DNA of 64,000 nt from Tamarix chinensis (lineage: Eukaryota > Streptophyta > Magnoliopsida > Caryophyllales > Tamaricaceae), in the NCBI GenBank assembly GCA_030549775.1, contig CM060175.1, forward strand, positions 94,913,470 to 94,977,469, in the 5' to 3' direction. A program made the position numbers and the translations under genes. Positions 46,416 to 61,178 of the stretch are shown here, piece after piece (the stretch's first letter is position 1; each line of letters opens with the position of its first letter). The notes under the pieces are model-generated. The model was given only the letters and a program-made list of their open reading frames with translations, had not been told where the DNA came from and did no database searches.

Positions 46416-47279
46416 TAAATATTTTTGAGGCATTTCATTTAGACTCTTTTTTTCTTTATTAGTTAGATACAAACGTAAACCTTACATAAAAAAATTAAAA
46501 ATTAAAAACCTCTATATATGGCAAGAGTGATCGATACCTAAGCTATACAAGAAACCAATCAAGAAGTAACAAAATCAAATGATCTAACTAATTAATCAAT
46601 TTACAATGTGCATCAGCCAAACTTGTTAATTTAATTTCCCATCCTATAAATCCTTCATTCAACACCTACATCATATAAGAGCCCAACCCCAAAGCAACAA
46701 AATCAAAAGGGCTAATTGGTTAATTTACCAAAAGTGGGAATCATTAGTATAAACAATTAAGCTACTTGTCTAACCTATAAATCGTTGCACTAGTAATAAG
46801 ATTCATTATATAAATCATTCTAGTTACGGCCTAATAAGTGACATGAGCATGCTTATGGAAAAAATATAAATAATCATTTTAAAATAATCAAACTTCTTAT
46901 ATTCAAAAGCAACTACAGGAAAGAACAAATGCATTAACAATGAGTTCGTAACCTGCTGACATCAAATTAATGTCAGCAAAAAAAATTAAATAAAAATATC
47001 CTTAACTAGGATTATTAAGGGAAAATAAAATATTATATTGCAAATATCTCATCTAAATATAATATTTGTACATCTCTTATACTTCTATAACATTAATTTT
47101 TATGTTTAATTTTGTCATTATGACCATCAATTGTTGTACTTGTAACCCTCATCTCCTCTTCTCCCTTATTAATTATGATAAAAGGAGGTGGTGGATGAGA
47201 TAGGTATAAACACAACATATTTTTATCAATGAGAATAAAAAATCTCAATAGCACTCCCAATTTTAATACTTAAAAGAAA
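46416..47279. other. Spacer between LTR-like copies
   Basis: AT-rich sequence without recognised gene. Confidence 0.4.
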
Positions 47280-48880
47280 TTAAAAGAGTTATTTGTAAAC
47301 GCTAAAACATTAAAAAGGAAGGGTATTATCTCCACACTTATCATAAGTCATGTCTCCTATACAATTATTATACTAAGTGATAAGGCTAAAACATTATTTT
47401 GCTTAAATTAAGAACAATAATAAGAAGTAGATAGAGATTATGTTATAGATTATCAATGTTCTGATATAACAAAATGATACATAAGAATTCAACTACCAAA
47501 TGAAAAGAAATATAGAAGAGGACATAAGAGTTTAAGAGATATTTGGATCAAAAGATGCTTGAACAGACATTGGGTAGTCCTAACTCTCAAACCTCAACTA
47601 CTAGTGATCAAGCGGTACCTTCAAAGTGTTACAAAGTCATCATTACCCATCGAATAAGTTAAGGACCATAAAGCAAAGCCCATCAATACAAGGATATGAA
47701 TTAAACCACTAAACAACATTAAAGATGTAAATGTCACAAGGAAACGTGACATAACACATCAAAGAGTACATAAAATGATGGGATGAAATGAACATGTTAT
47801 AACATAAGCATCACCAAGGCTACATGCTTAGCATACCATTACACTTAACCATATTGCATAATTCAATAAACCAATTCATGCCAAGGGTACTCCATAAAAG
47901 AAATGAACCAAACCATACTAACCATTTCCAAAACAATCACATCACATCTCATAAACATTAGAGTAGTGCACTAAGAAAACTATCGACAAATTTCACATGT
48001 AGGGTATGAAGGCAACGACCTAATCAACAATTCAATTACCACAAGTGGAACATAAAGGAAACTACCTAACCAACAATCCAAATATACAAAAGGCTAAAAA
48101 AAAAAGTTACTTCCTTTTTATTTACTTTACATGAGGGAATATCATATCAAAATGGAGACACTAAGGTACCATGAACATATCTGCACATAAAGATAGCATA
48201 ATATCCTACTGATTATAAGCTCAAGGATACTAAGGTACCCTATTTACATTGGGACATTAAGAAAAGATAATACCCTACCAACAAGGACAGCTAATCCATA
48301 AATAGCACACTTTCTAAGAAGTTTAGAAAGCTAAGTAGAAAAAGGTATAGGGCCTATTTGGGGCACTCAGGCACCAAACCAAATCTGAACCAAATAGAGA
48401 CCTAAACCTCATATTTAGCTTAGCTACTCTTAAAGAGCTACCATTACCAATCTCAATATCTTTCACTTTAAATATTAATATCTTAATTAAGAAATTATAA
48501 GATATCAACTAATGCACAACAATTCTAATTCCATAATTAACTATTTTTCTCTAATTTTAATTATTCAAGTTAACTTTAAGGTTAAATGTTTAACCAAATT
48601 CAAGAGTCATCATTAAGTTCAACTATAATATACTAATGTTATCCTTAGTCCAATTATTTATACTTAGGTACATCTTTGTCAATATGAACAAAATACCCTT
48701 AAAACCTAATTATCTTGATATTGGCCAATTTAGTTCCAAATCTTGTTATAACTCCGTACTTCTCAAGAAAAGGTTAAAAGACATTAAGAATAAATCATTT
48801 GCACCATACATAACTTTTGAAATTTCTAATGATGATAATAAGACTATTTTGCTCGTGTGCACCTCTCATCCCGCACCTGT
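47280..48880 (+). repeat. LTR-like family copy B (forward, partial)
   Basis: Near 47325-47400 it shares the block ACTTATCATAAGTCATGTCTCC ... CTAAGTGATAAGGC with the other copies. Further in it has its own degenerate series with TACTAAGGTACC- and CTACCAACAA-like units (about 48000-48290), in the place where other copies carry iterated units. Ends not found. Confidence 0.35.
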
Positions 48881-49049
48881 GCACATTCTTCCCTCTTGAC
48901 TTCTGCATGTGTTGCATGCTTTGCCCATGCACCTTTGATGTCCCCTTGGCACAATCGTGCATCCCTCCTATCACACCCCATGCTCCACTATAGCACCATT
49001 CTAGCACCATACTACTATACAACTTGAGCTTCTTCACTTATTTCAGTTA

Positions 49050-50857
49050 TCCCTATTTCCTCCCTCATTTACCTTACCTTTTTCCTCAGTTGTATTCTTA
49101 AGTTCTAATTTCGTATTTGTTTTGAAGTTGATTTTATATTGATTTTTCGAAGAGGTGGGTTAGGCTTATGTGCTTAGAGACCTCTTCAATATCTTATTTA
49201 GTAGGGATACATATCATAGTTAAGGATTGTATGTGCAACGTGTATTGTTATATGATATCCTATGTGGTAATGTTATATGGATAATGCCGATTCTTATAAT
49301 GTTATTATATGATATATTAAATGTGAGAATAATGTAAATGTATACATTTATGTATATTATTGGGTGATGTAAATCTAGAAACATGGTACCCATATATAAT
49401 TTGAGTTATGTATTTCATATGAATATTTAAGGTTGAAATTAATTAACATTGAGACTTATAACATTCTTGGAAAAAAATGAGCATTTTAGCTATCATAAGG
49501 ACATTATGGTCATTTGAAGATAATATATGAATTAATTAAGGCATGAATTTTTTTTGAAATTGTTATCAATCATTTCATAATTAATATGATTAAATGATGG
49601 TTGAGTAAGAAACAAGTTACCGAATATGGGATTATGAGATTTTTTGTCTTGAAAGAGCATTTTGGTAAATAAGGGTTAAAAATAGAATTTTGGTATTTTA
49701 AAAGGGGAATATACCTTAGATATTCCAAGTATGATATTCATAATATTTAGGATGATAAGGAGTAGAATAAGTACAATAAAATAAGAAGTAGTGCTCACAT
49801 TGAGAAGTGCGGATTTCTTAAGGGAATTATGAACTTTTTCCTTAGGCAATTCTCCGATAACTACGTTGTTGTGCTCTATATATTTTCAATTATGAACCTT
49901 CTCATGCATGATGATATTCATATTAATCACTATGAATAATATACTAATAACTTAAAGTGAAAGATCACATGAGTCATTGTAATGTATTATGTATTCGTTC
50001 AACTAGATGAAAATAATAGCTTAGGAGCGTTCTGTCTTGACAGGTGCATTAATCTAATCCATTGGATTAAGAATATCAATATGAGTGAGAATATGATTCT
50101 AAGATAATTAATAATGAATAAGAAATTAATTACTTAAAGTAAAAATTTATGTGAATCGGGACCAAGGGGTTGTGTATATTCCATCAGAAGATAATAGTGC
50201 CTCAGAGGTGTTCTATTCTAATAGGTGCTTTCGTCTATTCCATTGAATTAAAAATAGTATGGTCTTTGAACTCAATGTAAATAAAAGTATGGATTTTATT
50301 TACATCTAATAATGAGTTATGGAATTAGTGTTTAACTTTCACCTTGTAATGTTAACTCGCATGTATGTTTATTCTTTTTTTGTATCCTTACTTCAGCTTT
50401 ATAGTTACCTTACTCAGTATATAGCGTACTAATCATCTTTTTCATTGGCACTACTCATTCCCATAAGTAGATGACCCACAAGTTTTTGTGCAAGTCAATA
50501 AGGACCATTTGGATGATTTTGCTACATATAAAACCTTATGTGTGGAGGAGTGATTCTTATGAATCAGGGTTAAGCATAGAATCATGTTATCCGATGGTTA
50601 GATTTTATCCAAATACCTTTTTGACTCTTGGTTACATGAGATTTCTTTTGATATATTTTGATATTGTACTAGGAGTTAACATCCAAAATTTTATCTATGT
50701 TTATGGAATTCCTCTCATTTTTTACTTATTTTATTTTAAGTATTGACTATTTTGCCTTGTATTCGATGTAGGAATGGTATGGTAAGCAATACTTATGTCA
50801 AGATAATACATTTTCACTAAAATTAATTTTTTTAGTAGTAAAATTTGTGGTATTACA
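49050..50857 (-). repeat. LTR-like family copy F (reverse)
   Basis: On the minus strand it begins TGTAATACCACAAATTTTAC at 50857, matching the start at 59992 (TGTAACACTCCAAATTTTAC). Going inwards it has the complement of the TATGCTATGTACT block (about 50410-50440) and a degenerate iterated region (49900-50270). It shares GTGCTTAGAGACC (about 49168-49182) with copy H. Confidence 0.5.
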
Positions 50858-51359
50858 ATATGTCTCCTTTTGTGTTGTCATTTATTATGACTTACTTTAC
50901 CTTTATGTGATTATAGCATGCTCATTATTCAACTAATCTACAATTCTAAGTGTTTAAATAATACACAATTGTTGGCCTGAATTCAGAAGTGATTGATAGT
51001 TGATATTTCATGTGGATGTGTTATGATGATAGATAACCAGTGATAATTGTTAAGTATGGTAAATGAACTTTATCAGTCATGGAGTCTTAATTAGAAATTA
51101 ATATTTAAATTGAGTTAAGACTAAGTCACAATGATAAAATCCATTTTTGTAGTGGTTTATTGGTCAGACTAATGACTTAAATCGATCAAAACAGTGGTTT
51201 AATTTAATTTATCAAATATTATAAATTAATAATATATATTATTAATTTTGTTATCACTAATTATTATAAAATATAAAAAGAGAAATTATCATATAAGAAA
51301 TAAAACAAATTTATTTTATTTTATTTCTAAGGGCCCAACCCAACTCAATTGACCTGAAT

Positions 51360-52775
51360 AAAAAAATATATCCTAATAAAAGGTACTTCATTATCTTACC
51401 TAGTAAAAGTCGGCAATCTCCCATCTCCATTAACTCTAAATTATGTTATCTCTCTCTCTTTAATTAACCTCTTTGAACAAATTTTCACTCATCTTTTCCC
51501 ATTGGAAAAATTAAAGGCCTCTCAAGTCTCAAAACTATAATTTTATTTTTCTTAATATCTTCTCAATCCCTTCCTTCTCTTTAACCATAAAAGAGATACC
51601 TTTTTTTCCTATGGATATTAATTGTAGGAGGCAATCAATATTTTTGTTGTGGTTCATTTGACCAATTACCGCAATAGTGATATTGTTGTGACGAAATTTA
51701 TTTGATGGCAGTATTGTTACTACGACATCTATTTAACAATCGTGTTGCTACTTTGGCATATGTTCAATGGTGGTTTGCCACAACATGTGTTCAATCATAA
51801 TGTCGCTGCAATAACATGTGACATAGCTATTATAAGGATTTTATTATTTCTTAAACAATGTATACTTTGTATGAAATTGTCGGTATCTTAAAATTTTCCC
51901 ATTCAGCGGTTTCTTATAAAACCAGCTATTTGTAGTGTTTTTTTTTCTGGTTGGGTTGCATATTTGGTGTTATGAATAAACCTTATTGGTGAAGTTTTTG
52001 GTTTACTGACTGGTCAGTTCTGTCCGGTTTATAATCTTATGATTATACATGTTCATTCCATTGGACAATAATAATGGCTAAGAATTTTATGCCATGAAAG
52101 TTGTACCAATTCATTCCATCAAACGAAAATAGTAGCTAATAACATTTTTCTTTGGGAGTTTTACATGTTTAGACCAATTATTGAAAATAATATGATCATT
52201 AAACTCACCATAAATAAGTAAAGTGAATGTATGATAGCCTAATGAGGAGCTCTAATATAGTTTTGTTAAGTCATATTGTTGCATGTGCATGTATAGTGGC
52301 TATCTGGTTATGTGTTCTTAAGTACTATGTATGCTCTTTACTATAAGTAAATTTTGTTAGCTTACTCAATATACAATTTTTTATTTATGGATATTGTTTA
52401 TTGTTACGAGTAGATACCACCTTACTTTACAGGAAATTGTTGATTTATGATTTTGATATGATTGTCTGGGGTGGTCTTTATTTGGGTTGGTTTAAATGCA
52501 TAGTGATATGGATCTCTCTCTCTCTCTCTAGATTTTTAGTCATATGTCTTCATTTGTATCTATTCTCTCATCCTTTTTTGTCATCTTATATTGTTATAGG
52601 GTTAATGATTTTCCTTACTAGATCTCTAGATACAAGTTACTTGTTAGTCTTATATCTGATATAGATTAGATATAGGAAATACTTTATAATATTGATTATG
52701 GTGTAATATCTAATATTTTATTATTAACATTTTTGTAAAATGAAAATTTTTACTAGTAAATTTTGGAGTGTTATA
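51360..52775 (-). repeat. LTR-like family copy G (reverse, partial)
   Basis: The minus strand starts TATAACACTCCAAAATTTAC at 52775, another variant of the family start. The left limit is arbitrary. A (CT)n run occurs at 52512-52529. Confidence 0.4.
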
Positions 52776-55601
52776 TTCAAGCTAATAAAAAACGTACCTT
52801 CAATTAACATCTCTAACTTGATCTCCTTAATTGTCAATGAAGATTGTGTCATGTGACTATGTTTAACATAAATAATTATCTTATATAACTTTTTTTAATA
52901 AATAATTCCAAACAATGACTAAATTACCTAAAAAAAATATTGCTTTCAAATATAAATATATATTATTTAAATAAATGATCTTTATTTCTGTTCTAAGCCA
53001 AGGATCATGGAAGCGCCTAAGCAACCATATATACATGAATAGGGCAACAAATGAGGCAAACTAGTTTATGAGTTTACCTAACTTGGTATACCTTACTTGT
53101 TTAGTTAAACTAAGTGAGTTTGGATCTTATTTTCAAACTCATTTATTAAATAACTTGAATCTAAAACTAAAAAAGCCTATCTCAATTTAGTTATAGTTTA
53201 AACTTGTAAGTTTGGCCCTACTCAAGTCATTAAAAACTTGATTTGATTTATTTATTTAATTAAACGAACCAAGTTTGAATTCAAAAATATTTAGCTAAGT
53301 TCATGTCCGGTCATATGTATGAAATAGCACTAGAAAAAATGCATTCCACTTTCTAATCCATCGAAAGAGAAATTGATCTCAGGAAACAAAGCAACAGTAG
53401 AGTTGCAACGTCGTCTAATGCTTGTGGGGGCCTAAGAGCTAGTACTAAAATCAGGCACCCAAAATTTGAAAAGAATACACTATTATTAGAATATGGAATA
53501 CATTTTATAAAATAATTATGTTAGATTACTTTCTTACAAATAAAGTGTGAGAGTTAAAAAAATATATTCTTAATAACCTTCCAATATTAACTTTCATTTA
53601 AAAATATTATCCTTACCCATATGATACCACATAACCTGGAAATATTATCCCCTGGTGCTTTCTTTTTTATGTTATAAGCCACTGAAAAAAAAAGATATAA
53701 TGGCCTAAATGGACTATAAAATTAAATTCAAAATCAAAATACATTAGAAAAGACTTAAATATTACTACTATAGAAATGGATTTTGATAATCCCTTATAGA
53801 TGATGGGTATATGAAAATTGTCACTAAAAGTGCCATAATTTTTTTTAAAAGATACAAAAAAAAGGTACTAATGTTTAAATAAGTATTTCAATTTGACAGT
53901 GGAATCAAAGCTCTAGCCTTAAAAAATTCACAAAACTTTATATTGTAATTTCATATAAAATCATCATTGATGCAGCTTTAGATGTTGATTTTTGTAATAA
54001 TGGGCATCTAAATCCCATCTAGTTATGTGAGAATTAATTATTGATGTAGCTTTAGATACTTTTTTTTAATAATAAGCATCTAAAACCACTTTAAAACATG
54101 ATGCAAAATATCTTCTTTTAAGAACAAAGGAATTAAGGGTGGCTAAAAATGCATGCACTTTAGATGTCGGTTTTAAGTAAAACCATTATCTAAAGTTGCA
54201 CGAGGCAACATTTTAGACAATAGTTTTACCTCAAACGGTATTATAAAACACCCTCTACTAGTCAAAACTCCACTATTTCTTTACAAATGCATAACATTCA
54301 CCAATATTCCTTAATATCACTCTCTCATTAGCTTAATTATCTCCCTATTTTTCATCCATTACTAGCTTAGGATAGATTCCCCCCAGCAACGTTCACTTTA
54401 CCATTGCCAAAGAGGAGCTAGCAATGGTCTCTAGCCCTCTGTGTTAGTTTTGGTTGTGGTTGGCTCATCTTTTGTCTTCTCCTACCCTCTTTATTTTTAA
54501 TGTTGTCGTTAACCACCATATTTGTTTTTTTATACTTTGTTCTTGTACCTTTTCATTTCATTCCTAATCTTCAAAGGCTTTCATGTCTTCTATCACACAC
54601 ACTCTCTCTTTATTATTTCTCTCTCCCTCTAATTTTACCAACTTAGGTTGTGCTTGTTTGTGGTGTTATCTTTGGTCTTCTCCTCATCATTTTTGCCCAC
54701 GAATGTATGCATTTATCTAAGTAAACTTTTTTCTTCACTATTTTAGGTTTAGATTTTAATTTGTGATTTTAATTCATTTTCAGTCCTTTTCTTTAAATTA
54801 ATGTTGTTTAGTATGTAGATCCTTGAGTATTGTGGATTATTTTTGACATAAATACTTATGGTTTAGAGATATTATTGTTTTTGTGGTACTTGTACTATTA
54901 CATATTAGTTTGGGATAGAGTTTTTTGTTGGTGGAGAATTTATGGCTATTATAATTTAGTTTTAGGAATAGTGTGATTATGTGACTATTTTTTTATTTTA
55001 GTGAAAATACTTGTGAAATTTATATATAAGCTTGTAGTTTATGGATTGAGATGTTTTGCTTAAATGTTGTTTGAAATTTTACATTTTATGTTTCCTTGCT
55101 ATTTGATAATAATTTTGATTATTATTATTTTTTTAGGTTCTGTTAGTGGTTTCAACAGTATAAAATTATGTGGGTTCTATTGATTTTTATTTTTGTGTCT
55201 ATACTCGTGGTTTAGAGCAATAAATGTTCGTTTTCGTTGTTGTTTGTTTTATTACTTAAGTGGTTAAATTAGGTTAAATTAGAGTGATATGAATAATCAA
55301 GATAATAAGACCTAATGGTAGTTTCCCCTTTTATAAGTAGTGAGATGGTATTCCGATCATGTATGTACCTTCCATCACACTTGGATGGTGCCATATGGTG
55401 ATGATTGGAGACATATAGTCTTGTTACATTAGCAGGTAGAGGGCATGATGGATAGAGGTTTGTGCATGTAGTCGTATGTGCTTAGGCCATATTATTTATT
55501 TTTAACCTTACCTTTGATGGAGCCATAGATAGGGGGTTATGACTAGGTGTACATATTTTTTTCTCACAAATGATTCACATCCAAGGTACGTTGATGGTAA
55601 A
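52776..55601. other. Spacer with DNA-transposon traces
   Basis: A hAT-like block begins TAGGGCAACAAATGAG at 53040 (compare 31687). A CACTA-type start, CACTAGAAAAAAT, is at 53328. Repeated hairpin-forming motifs lie at 53960-54230. No gene is recognised between 54240 and 55600. Confidence 0.35.
53960..54230. repeat. Repeated TTTAGATG/CATCTAAA hairpin units
   Basis: Two direct units open GATG(C/T)AGCTTTAGAT and end GCATCTAAA. A third hairpin at 54157-54196 pairs ACTTTAGATGTCGGTTTT with its downstream complement at 15 of 18 positions. Such units are common in subterminal regions of plant CACTA elements. Confidence 0.45.
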
Positions 55602-58600
55602 TGTAACACCCCCAAAATTATGACTTAAAAATTTCATTTTATGGAAGCGATAATTATAAAATAGTGGGTGTTACCACCACATTCAACATAAGTCCCGTCT
55701 CCTTACCTTTCCTATGTCAAGTTCTAAGGCTCAAAACAAGTCAGATCAAATAAAAGCGAGAGAAGGACGATACATAACCAAAGGTTTTGCAATTGAGAGA
55801 TTATCCGTACAATAAGTCCATCGAAAAATTGAGTGACATATGAGCTTCAGAAAATAGTAAAAAAAAAGGGGCACACGAAGGTGTGACAGTGGTTTTCTCT
55901 TAAACTCATCCGATCCATCAAATATTACAAGAAAATGGGGGGAATAAGGGCAGGATCCACTCACTTCCTTAGTCTAACTAGTCTTCTGAATGATGCTCCT
56001 TAAAATGTTTCAGCCATTGCACGCTATGAACGTACTCCTCTAAAAAGTGATAGTATCAGTACGAATTTCTTATACTGAGTAAATCACAACGTCTCCAGAG
56101 AGGTAGCATACCCACGTTGCAATTAACATACAAATAAGGGACTCAAACAAAATATACGATCATATGCAAAACCACAATTTCATGATACAAATCCACATTA
56201 TAGTTGACAATACTAGTTAGATCAAAAATTCCTAGCAAGGGTATTGATAAAAAAGCTTCAAATTTCACAACCACTTCAAGGTGTTAACAATCATACTTTA
56301 AACATAACCGGGAAAATTATTAATATTCCAAGAAAACCAACCAAGTTCAAGCCACGTCTAATCCAATTATTACAGATGTATTATGGTGGGTGCCTATTTC
56401 AGTTATATCATTCATATATCAATTCTCGAGTGGAATACAATCCCATATCCAATATAATGATCGTAAAGGAGGTAGTACCAAATCAATTCACTCAATTTCA
56501 GGGCAAAGCTTGCCAAGGAAGCCACATGACATATCAGTCACCCATACTAAACCTTAGAATCCAAGTCTTTAAGTATGTGTACCCTCTATAGGGTGTATAG
56601 AATACGTATAGAGCATAAGTGGGCCCCTTAACCCAAAGGCCCAACTATGCACTCGAGGGCCAAATCTAAGGCACGAGATTTCTTTCCAAACTCAAGTCTT
56701 CCTCTTTAAGTGGTTAATGTCTTATGAAATTCTAGGTTATTAATGCAAGAATATTAATGTCCATAATAGTACAATTTAGCCATCAATCAATCAACCAAGG
56801 GACCACGAGGGTCATCACAATAATCAACCATCCAATGTCAAACCCAAGAGATCACGAGGGTCGCAACAATTCCAAGCCAACACGACCTAAGGTTAGGCAT
56901 CATGCCCTAGCCCGACTAATTATCAAATCCAGCTATTCAATCCATTCATTTAATTATTTCCAAAATTATTTTGAGGCCAACACTTAAGTCAACTAGCCCA
57001 ATTATTTGCTTTGAATCACATTTTTCCCTAATGACTAAAATACCCTTTAACCTATAACTACCACACTTTCCTTCACTTTATTATCAAGTTTACCTCTATA
57101 GAATATTTGTCATGAAAGTGCTAAAATAAAATAGCTAACGATAATTTATCATACAATAATTTCTTCAGTACGACAACAGACCATATTACCCCTAAGCATG
57201 GACAATACATAGTACACGTATACAATCCTAGCATGCATTTCTAGCGTATCATAATATTCATGCAATTTCCACAAACAAATTTCAAATACGAATCATGGTA
57301 TACAAAATTTACATTTCTACTCCTAGAACATGCGACACATGATAATCACCATTTAAACACATTTATACTCTAAAGAAAACATGTTATATTCCCAAATTTA
57401 TCTAAAATATCCAAGGGACACATTTAACTAATTAGTAGGTCTAACATAAAACATAACAACTTTTCGATTGAACTCTAACCCTAAACATGCACATTTCTCT
57501 TTAGCAAAAATTCGTATGTTGTCATAAGCATACACTTTAAATTTTAGAATACCACTTAGGCATATAAATATTATCATGGTAACATATATTATTCTACACA
57601 TCATATTATTCACATAGAAACGAACTACAACATGCTTTCATTTCCCCACAAAATATAAATTATTCGCTACCTCAACCTAGTATAAATTTTATTCTAGACA
57701 ATTAACCTATCATTTTCACACAAGATTCTACCATCTACGGATTAGTTGGACTTACCTTTGAGCTAAGAAAATAATACCACGGAAAGCCTCTTCCAAGGAC
57801 ACCTTACTCAAGGTTGGACTTACTTAAAAATTAATAATACCATTTACAGAACTATGCATGCATTAGTATCTATACAAGATAAAATAATAAAATAACAACC
57901 TATGAGAACTAATGTCAAAAATAAGATTAGGGAATTAATCAAGGCTGCGGGTACATGGAACTACCATGTACCACACACACCAGAGGGAAGGACACTTACG
58001 CCAGAAGGAGCTGTTGCTCGGTGAGGTAGGTCACGATGGGAGAGGGAGGCTTGGCAGGGCTGCAGGTTGGGCGGTTCTTGGCAGTTGGCTCAATGGTGAA
58101 AGGGAGCAGGGTGGAGGATGCAAGCAAGGACACTCGGCGTGGGAAGTAGGAGAAAAAAGGAAGGGAACTGCAGGGAGGAAAAAGGGAGAGGACCGAAAGG
58201 GAGAGGGGAGGAAAAGAGGCTGCATGTCAAGCTGAAGAAGGGAAGGGGAATGATAGGGAAAAAGATGGAGTAGCTACAGGTTTTGGCTGGCTGGATGAAC
58301 CTGGTTGGTTGCAGGTGCAAGTAGGTCGAGTCTATGGCGGACGAAAGCTACATGTTGGAGTGCAGGCTATTGCGTGGGGGAGGAGAAAATAGTTGGGTGG
58401 CTTGGCTGGGAGAGGCATGCATGTGTGCAGGCAGGGGGAGAAAAGGGAGGGCTATGGGGTAGTTTGCGTGGCTGGTGTTACAGGTGGCTATGGTTGGGTA
58501 GAGAGGTCGGTTGGCTGGGGCTACTAGGGATTGTGGTGGCGTGAGGGAGAACTGTAGTAGGGAGAATGATGGGATGTGTCTGTGGAGGAGGAAAAGGGTT

Positions 58601-59264
58601 GCATGGCTAGTTGGTTGCTAGGATATGTAGGGTGTGTAAGGTAGAGTGAGGTGTGCGCATGCATGGAGGAAAAATAAGACAACAGGCTGCATAGGGGAGA
58701 AGGACACATCGAGGGGGTTGAGGTTTGATTAAGCTAAGATTAAAGGTGAAATAATTATGGGGATTGGGTTAACAATTAGTTAGCAAGAATGCCCAGTAGC
58801 ATTAGGCTTTTAAGAGTACATTAGATACTAAGGAAGAATCCTACCTATTCAATGTTTTATCAACACCATTATTCTCACTATTATTATCATGATCATTATT
58901 ATTATTATTAGTGTTATTACTACCACTCTTTATTATTATCATTTCTAATATTATTATTCTTACAATTAGTGTTATCGATATTATTTTAAGAGTGTTATTA
59001 TTATAAGACTATTGTTATTACCATTTTTTCTATTTTGATCATTATCTATATTATTCTTATTATCGTTGTTATTACCGCTATTAATTATTATCTTGCTCTA
59101 ATTATAAATACACTAGCCTAGATTATTATCACAATTTAATAACTATAGGCTTACTCATAATAATGAGACATTCATCCTAAACAATTCTAGGATTAATTAC
59201 ACCTGCTAATCAAATTTTAAGTTTTGGATATTTAAATTAAGGATTTATAAAATGGGGTATTACA
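55602..59264 (+). repeat. LTR-like family copy C, most complete
   Basis: It begins TGTAACACCCCCAAAA at 55602 and ends AATGGGGTATTACA at 59264, so it has TG...CA ends with an 11-bp inverted terminus, as in an LTR. Length is 3663 bp. It contains no protein domain I recognise. The purine-rich part lies at about 57970-58730 and a TTA/ATT-rich part at about 58860-59110. A solo LTR of a large retrotransposon is the best reading. The flanks GTAAA and TTAAG do not match, so a target duplication is not supported. Confidence 0.5.
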
Positions 59265-59991
59265 TTAAGTATCTTAAGAGACATTACCACAAGATATTTA
59301 GGGATATTATTATGATAAACAATCAATTGATGATTTGGCATAGGCTACCGAAAAGCTTAAAATGAAGTAAGGGAGCAAATGATGTGCTATTAGGAGGTTT
59401 TGAGATGGTCAAGAGTACTTTTAGAGATTTTAAGAGTTCCATGATCTCAATAATAATATTTGAGGTTGTACAATCCTTCTTTTTTTTTTTACATATTGGT
59501 TTCTTATTGGGATTTCTTGATAGTTTTTGTATAATGTTTTAGTCCTCTATATTTATAGAGGTTGTATGTATCCTTAAATCATAGTATCAATCTTATACGT
59601 TTGTGTGCGTGTATTAATTATATATGCTAAGATAATGTTTTACCCTTCATGTTCATATTTCTTTCCAAGATTCCAATTATCTTGTATATAACACGTAATT
59701 CAATTGTAATATTTACTTATCTCCTATACTAGGCAGTTATCCCATGATGTTAAAATATCCTTAAAATAAAACCCTAAACTATAGTCACAAAACCCTAAAC
59801 CCTAAGCAAGATTTTTGTCATTTTTTTAATCTTACTATTGACATAAATTGTAACATGAAGCTAGCTTGAATTAATGGGACATAACACTATTGATTATCTT
59901 TCTTTACTGTAATAATATTTCTATGGAAGACATATAATTTGGAAAATTATGTCAATGGAATAGGTGTTTAGAAGTCATTTGTGTAACACTC
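59265..59991. other. Short spacer with telomere-like motif
   Basis: Contains AAAACCCTAAACCCTAAGC near 59790-59808, two to three copies of the plant telomere unit, and an oligo-T run near 59481. No gene. Confidence 0.45.
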
Positions 59992-60729
59992 CAAATTTTA
60001 CTATTAAAAAAATTATTTTAAAGCAAATAAAAAATATTACCAAAATAATGGATGTTGTCGTAGTAATTAACGTAAGTTTGGCTTATAATATCATCCTTAT
60101 ATCAATCACAAGGAAAAAAACCATTAGAAGTAAAATATAGTAAATAGAAATGAGAGTAGCTTTATAAACATAAATATAAGCTTGAAGATTAACTTCGAGT
60201 ACAATATTAAAATGTAGACAAAAGAGATACTATGGATCTAATAGTCTAAAAAGGTATTGGGATAAAAACTATTATCCAGAAAACATGACTCCCAAAGCCC
60301 CCATACATAACATCACTCCACCTCATACAGAACATCATGAGTAGAAAAATTGTCTTATGGGTCCTTATCAAATTGCACACAATTATTAGGGTCATATGCT
60401 CATGGAAATAGGTAGCACCCATAAAAATAATGATCAGTATGTTAGTACTGATAAGATAACAATATTGTCCAGTCAGAAATACAAACAAATATATACATTC
60501 AGAGTAGAAAATAAGCACACATGTGAAATATATAGAATACCATAAGATATTTATTGATTCATGCCTCATTATTAGATATAATAATTTTTTTATTTTTTTA
60601 TTTATGTTGAGTTCAAATATCCCACTATTTTTAATCTAATGGAACGTTCTAAAGCACCTATTAGAGACAACACACCTAAGTCACTATTATTATTTGGTGG
60701 AATGGACCCAATACCTCTCAGGGCAAAAT
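59992..60729 (+). repeat. LTR-like family copy D (forward, truncated)
   Basis: Begins TGTAACACTCCAAATTTTAC. It shares the AACGTAAGT...ATCATCCTTATATCAATCACAAGG block and the ATGATCAGTATGTTAGTACT block with the other copies. It ends where the reverse copy H begins, which suggests truncation by that copy. Confidence 0.5.
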
Positions 60730-61140
60730 TATAATACCCCAAAATTTAGCTAAACCTAATCCTGAGCAATTCACTCTATATTCCCACCTTACCCTAATTC
60801 TCTTACTCTATCATTTAACCTTTTCCAAATTTATCGATAATTAAAATAATCCTAACCCAAATTATATAAATATTATCCTAATAAAAAAACTAAACATATT
60901 AATCTTCCTCTTTCTTTTCCCTCTTTTCCTTTTTCTCCTCTTTCACTTTTCTCCCTTTAGTTGGCCTGCTCCTTCTCCTTTTTCTTTTTCCCCTTATTCC
61001 AATATGAAATATTATCCATAGACAATGCTTGGCATACCCCATCACTCCCCGATTACCTGCCAAACCATCCATTACCCTCATCAACTCGCAACTCTTATGA
61101 ATATAGGTTGGAGTTGAATTTTTCTTTAGCTGTTGCACCC

Positions 61141-61178
<38 letters not shown>

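Noticed and set aside
57966..58709. Several Gly/Arg/Trp- or Pro/Ser-rich frames on both strands
   Set aside because: They fall in the purine-rich part of LTR-like copy C; composition alone explains the lack of stops.
59790..59808. Telomere-like AAACCCTAAACCCTAA
   Set aside because: Only two to three units; too short to call an interstitial telomere.
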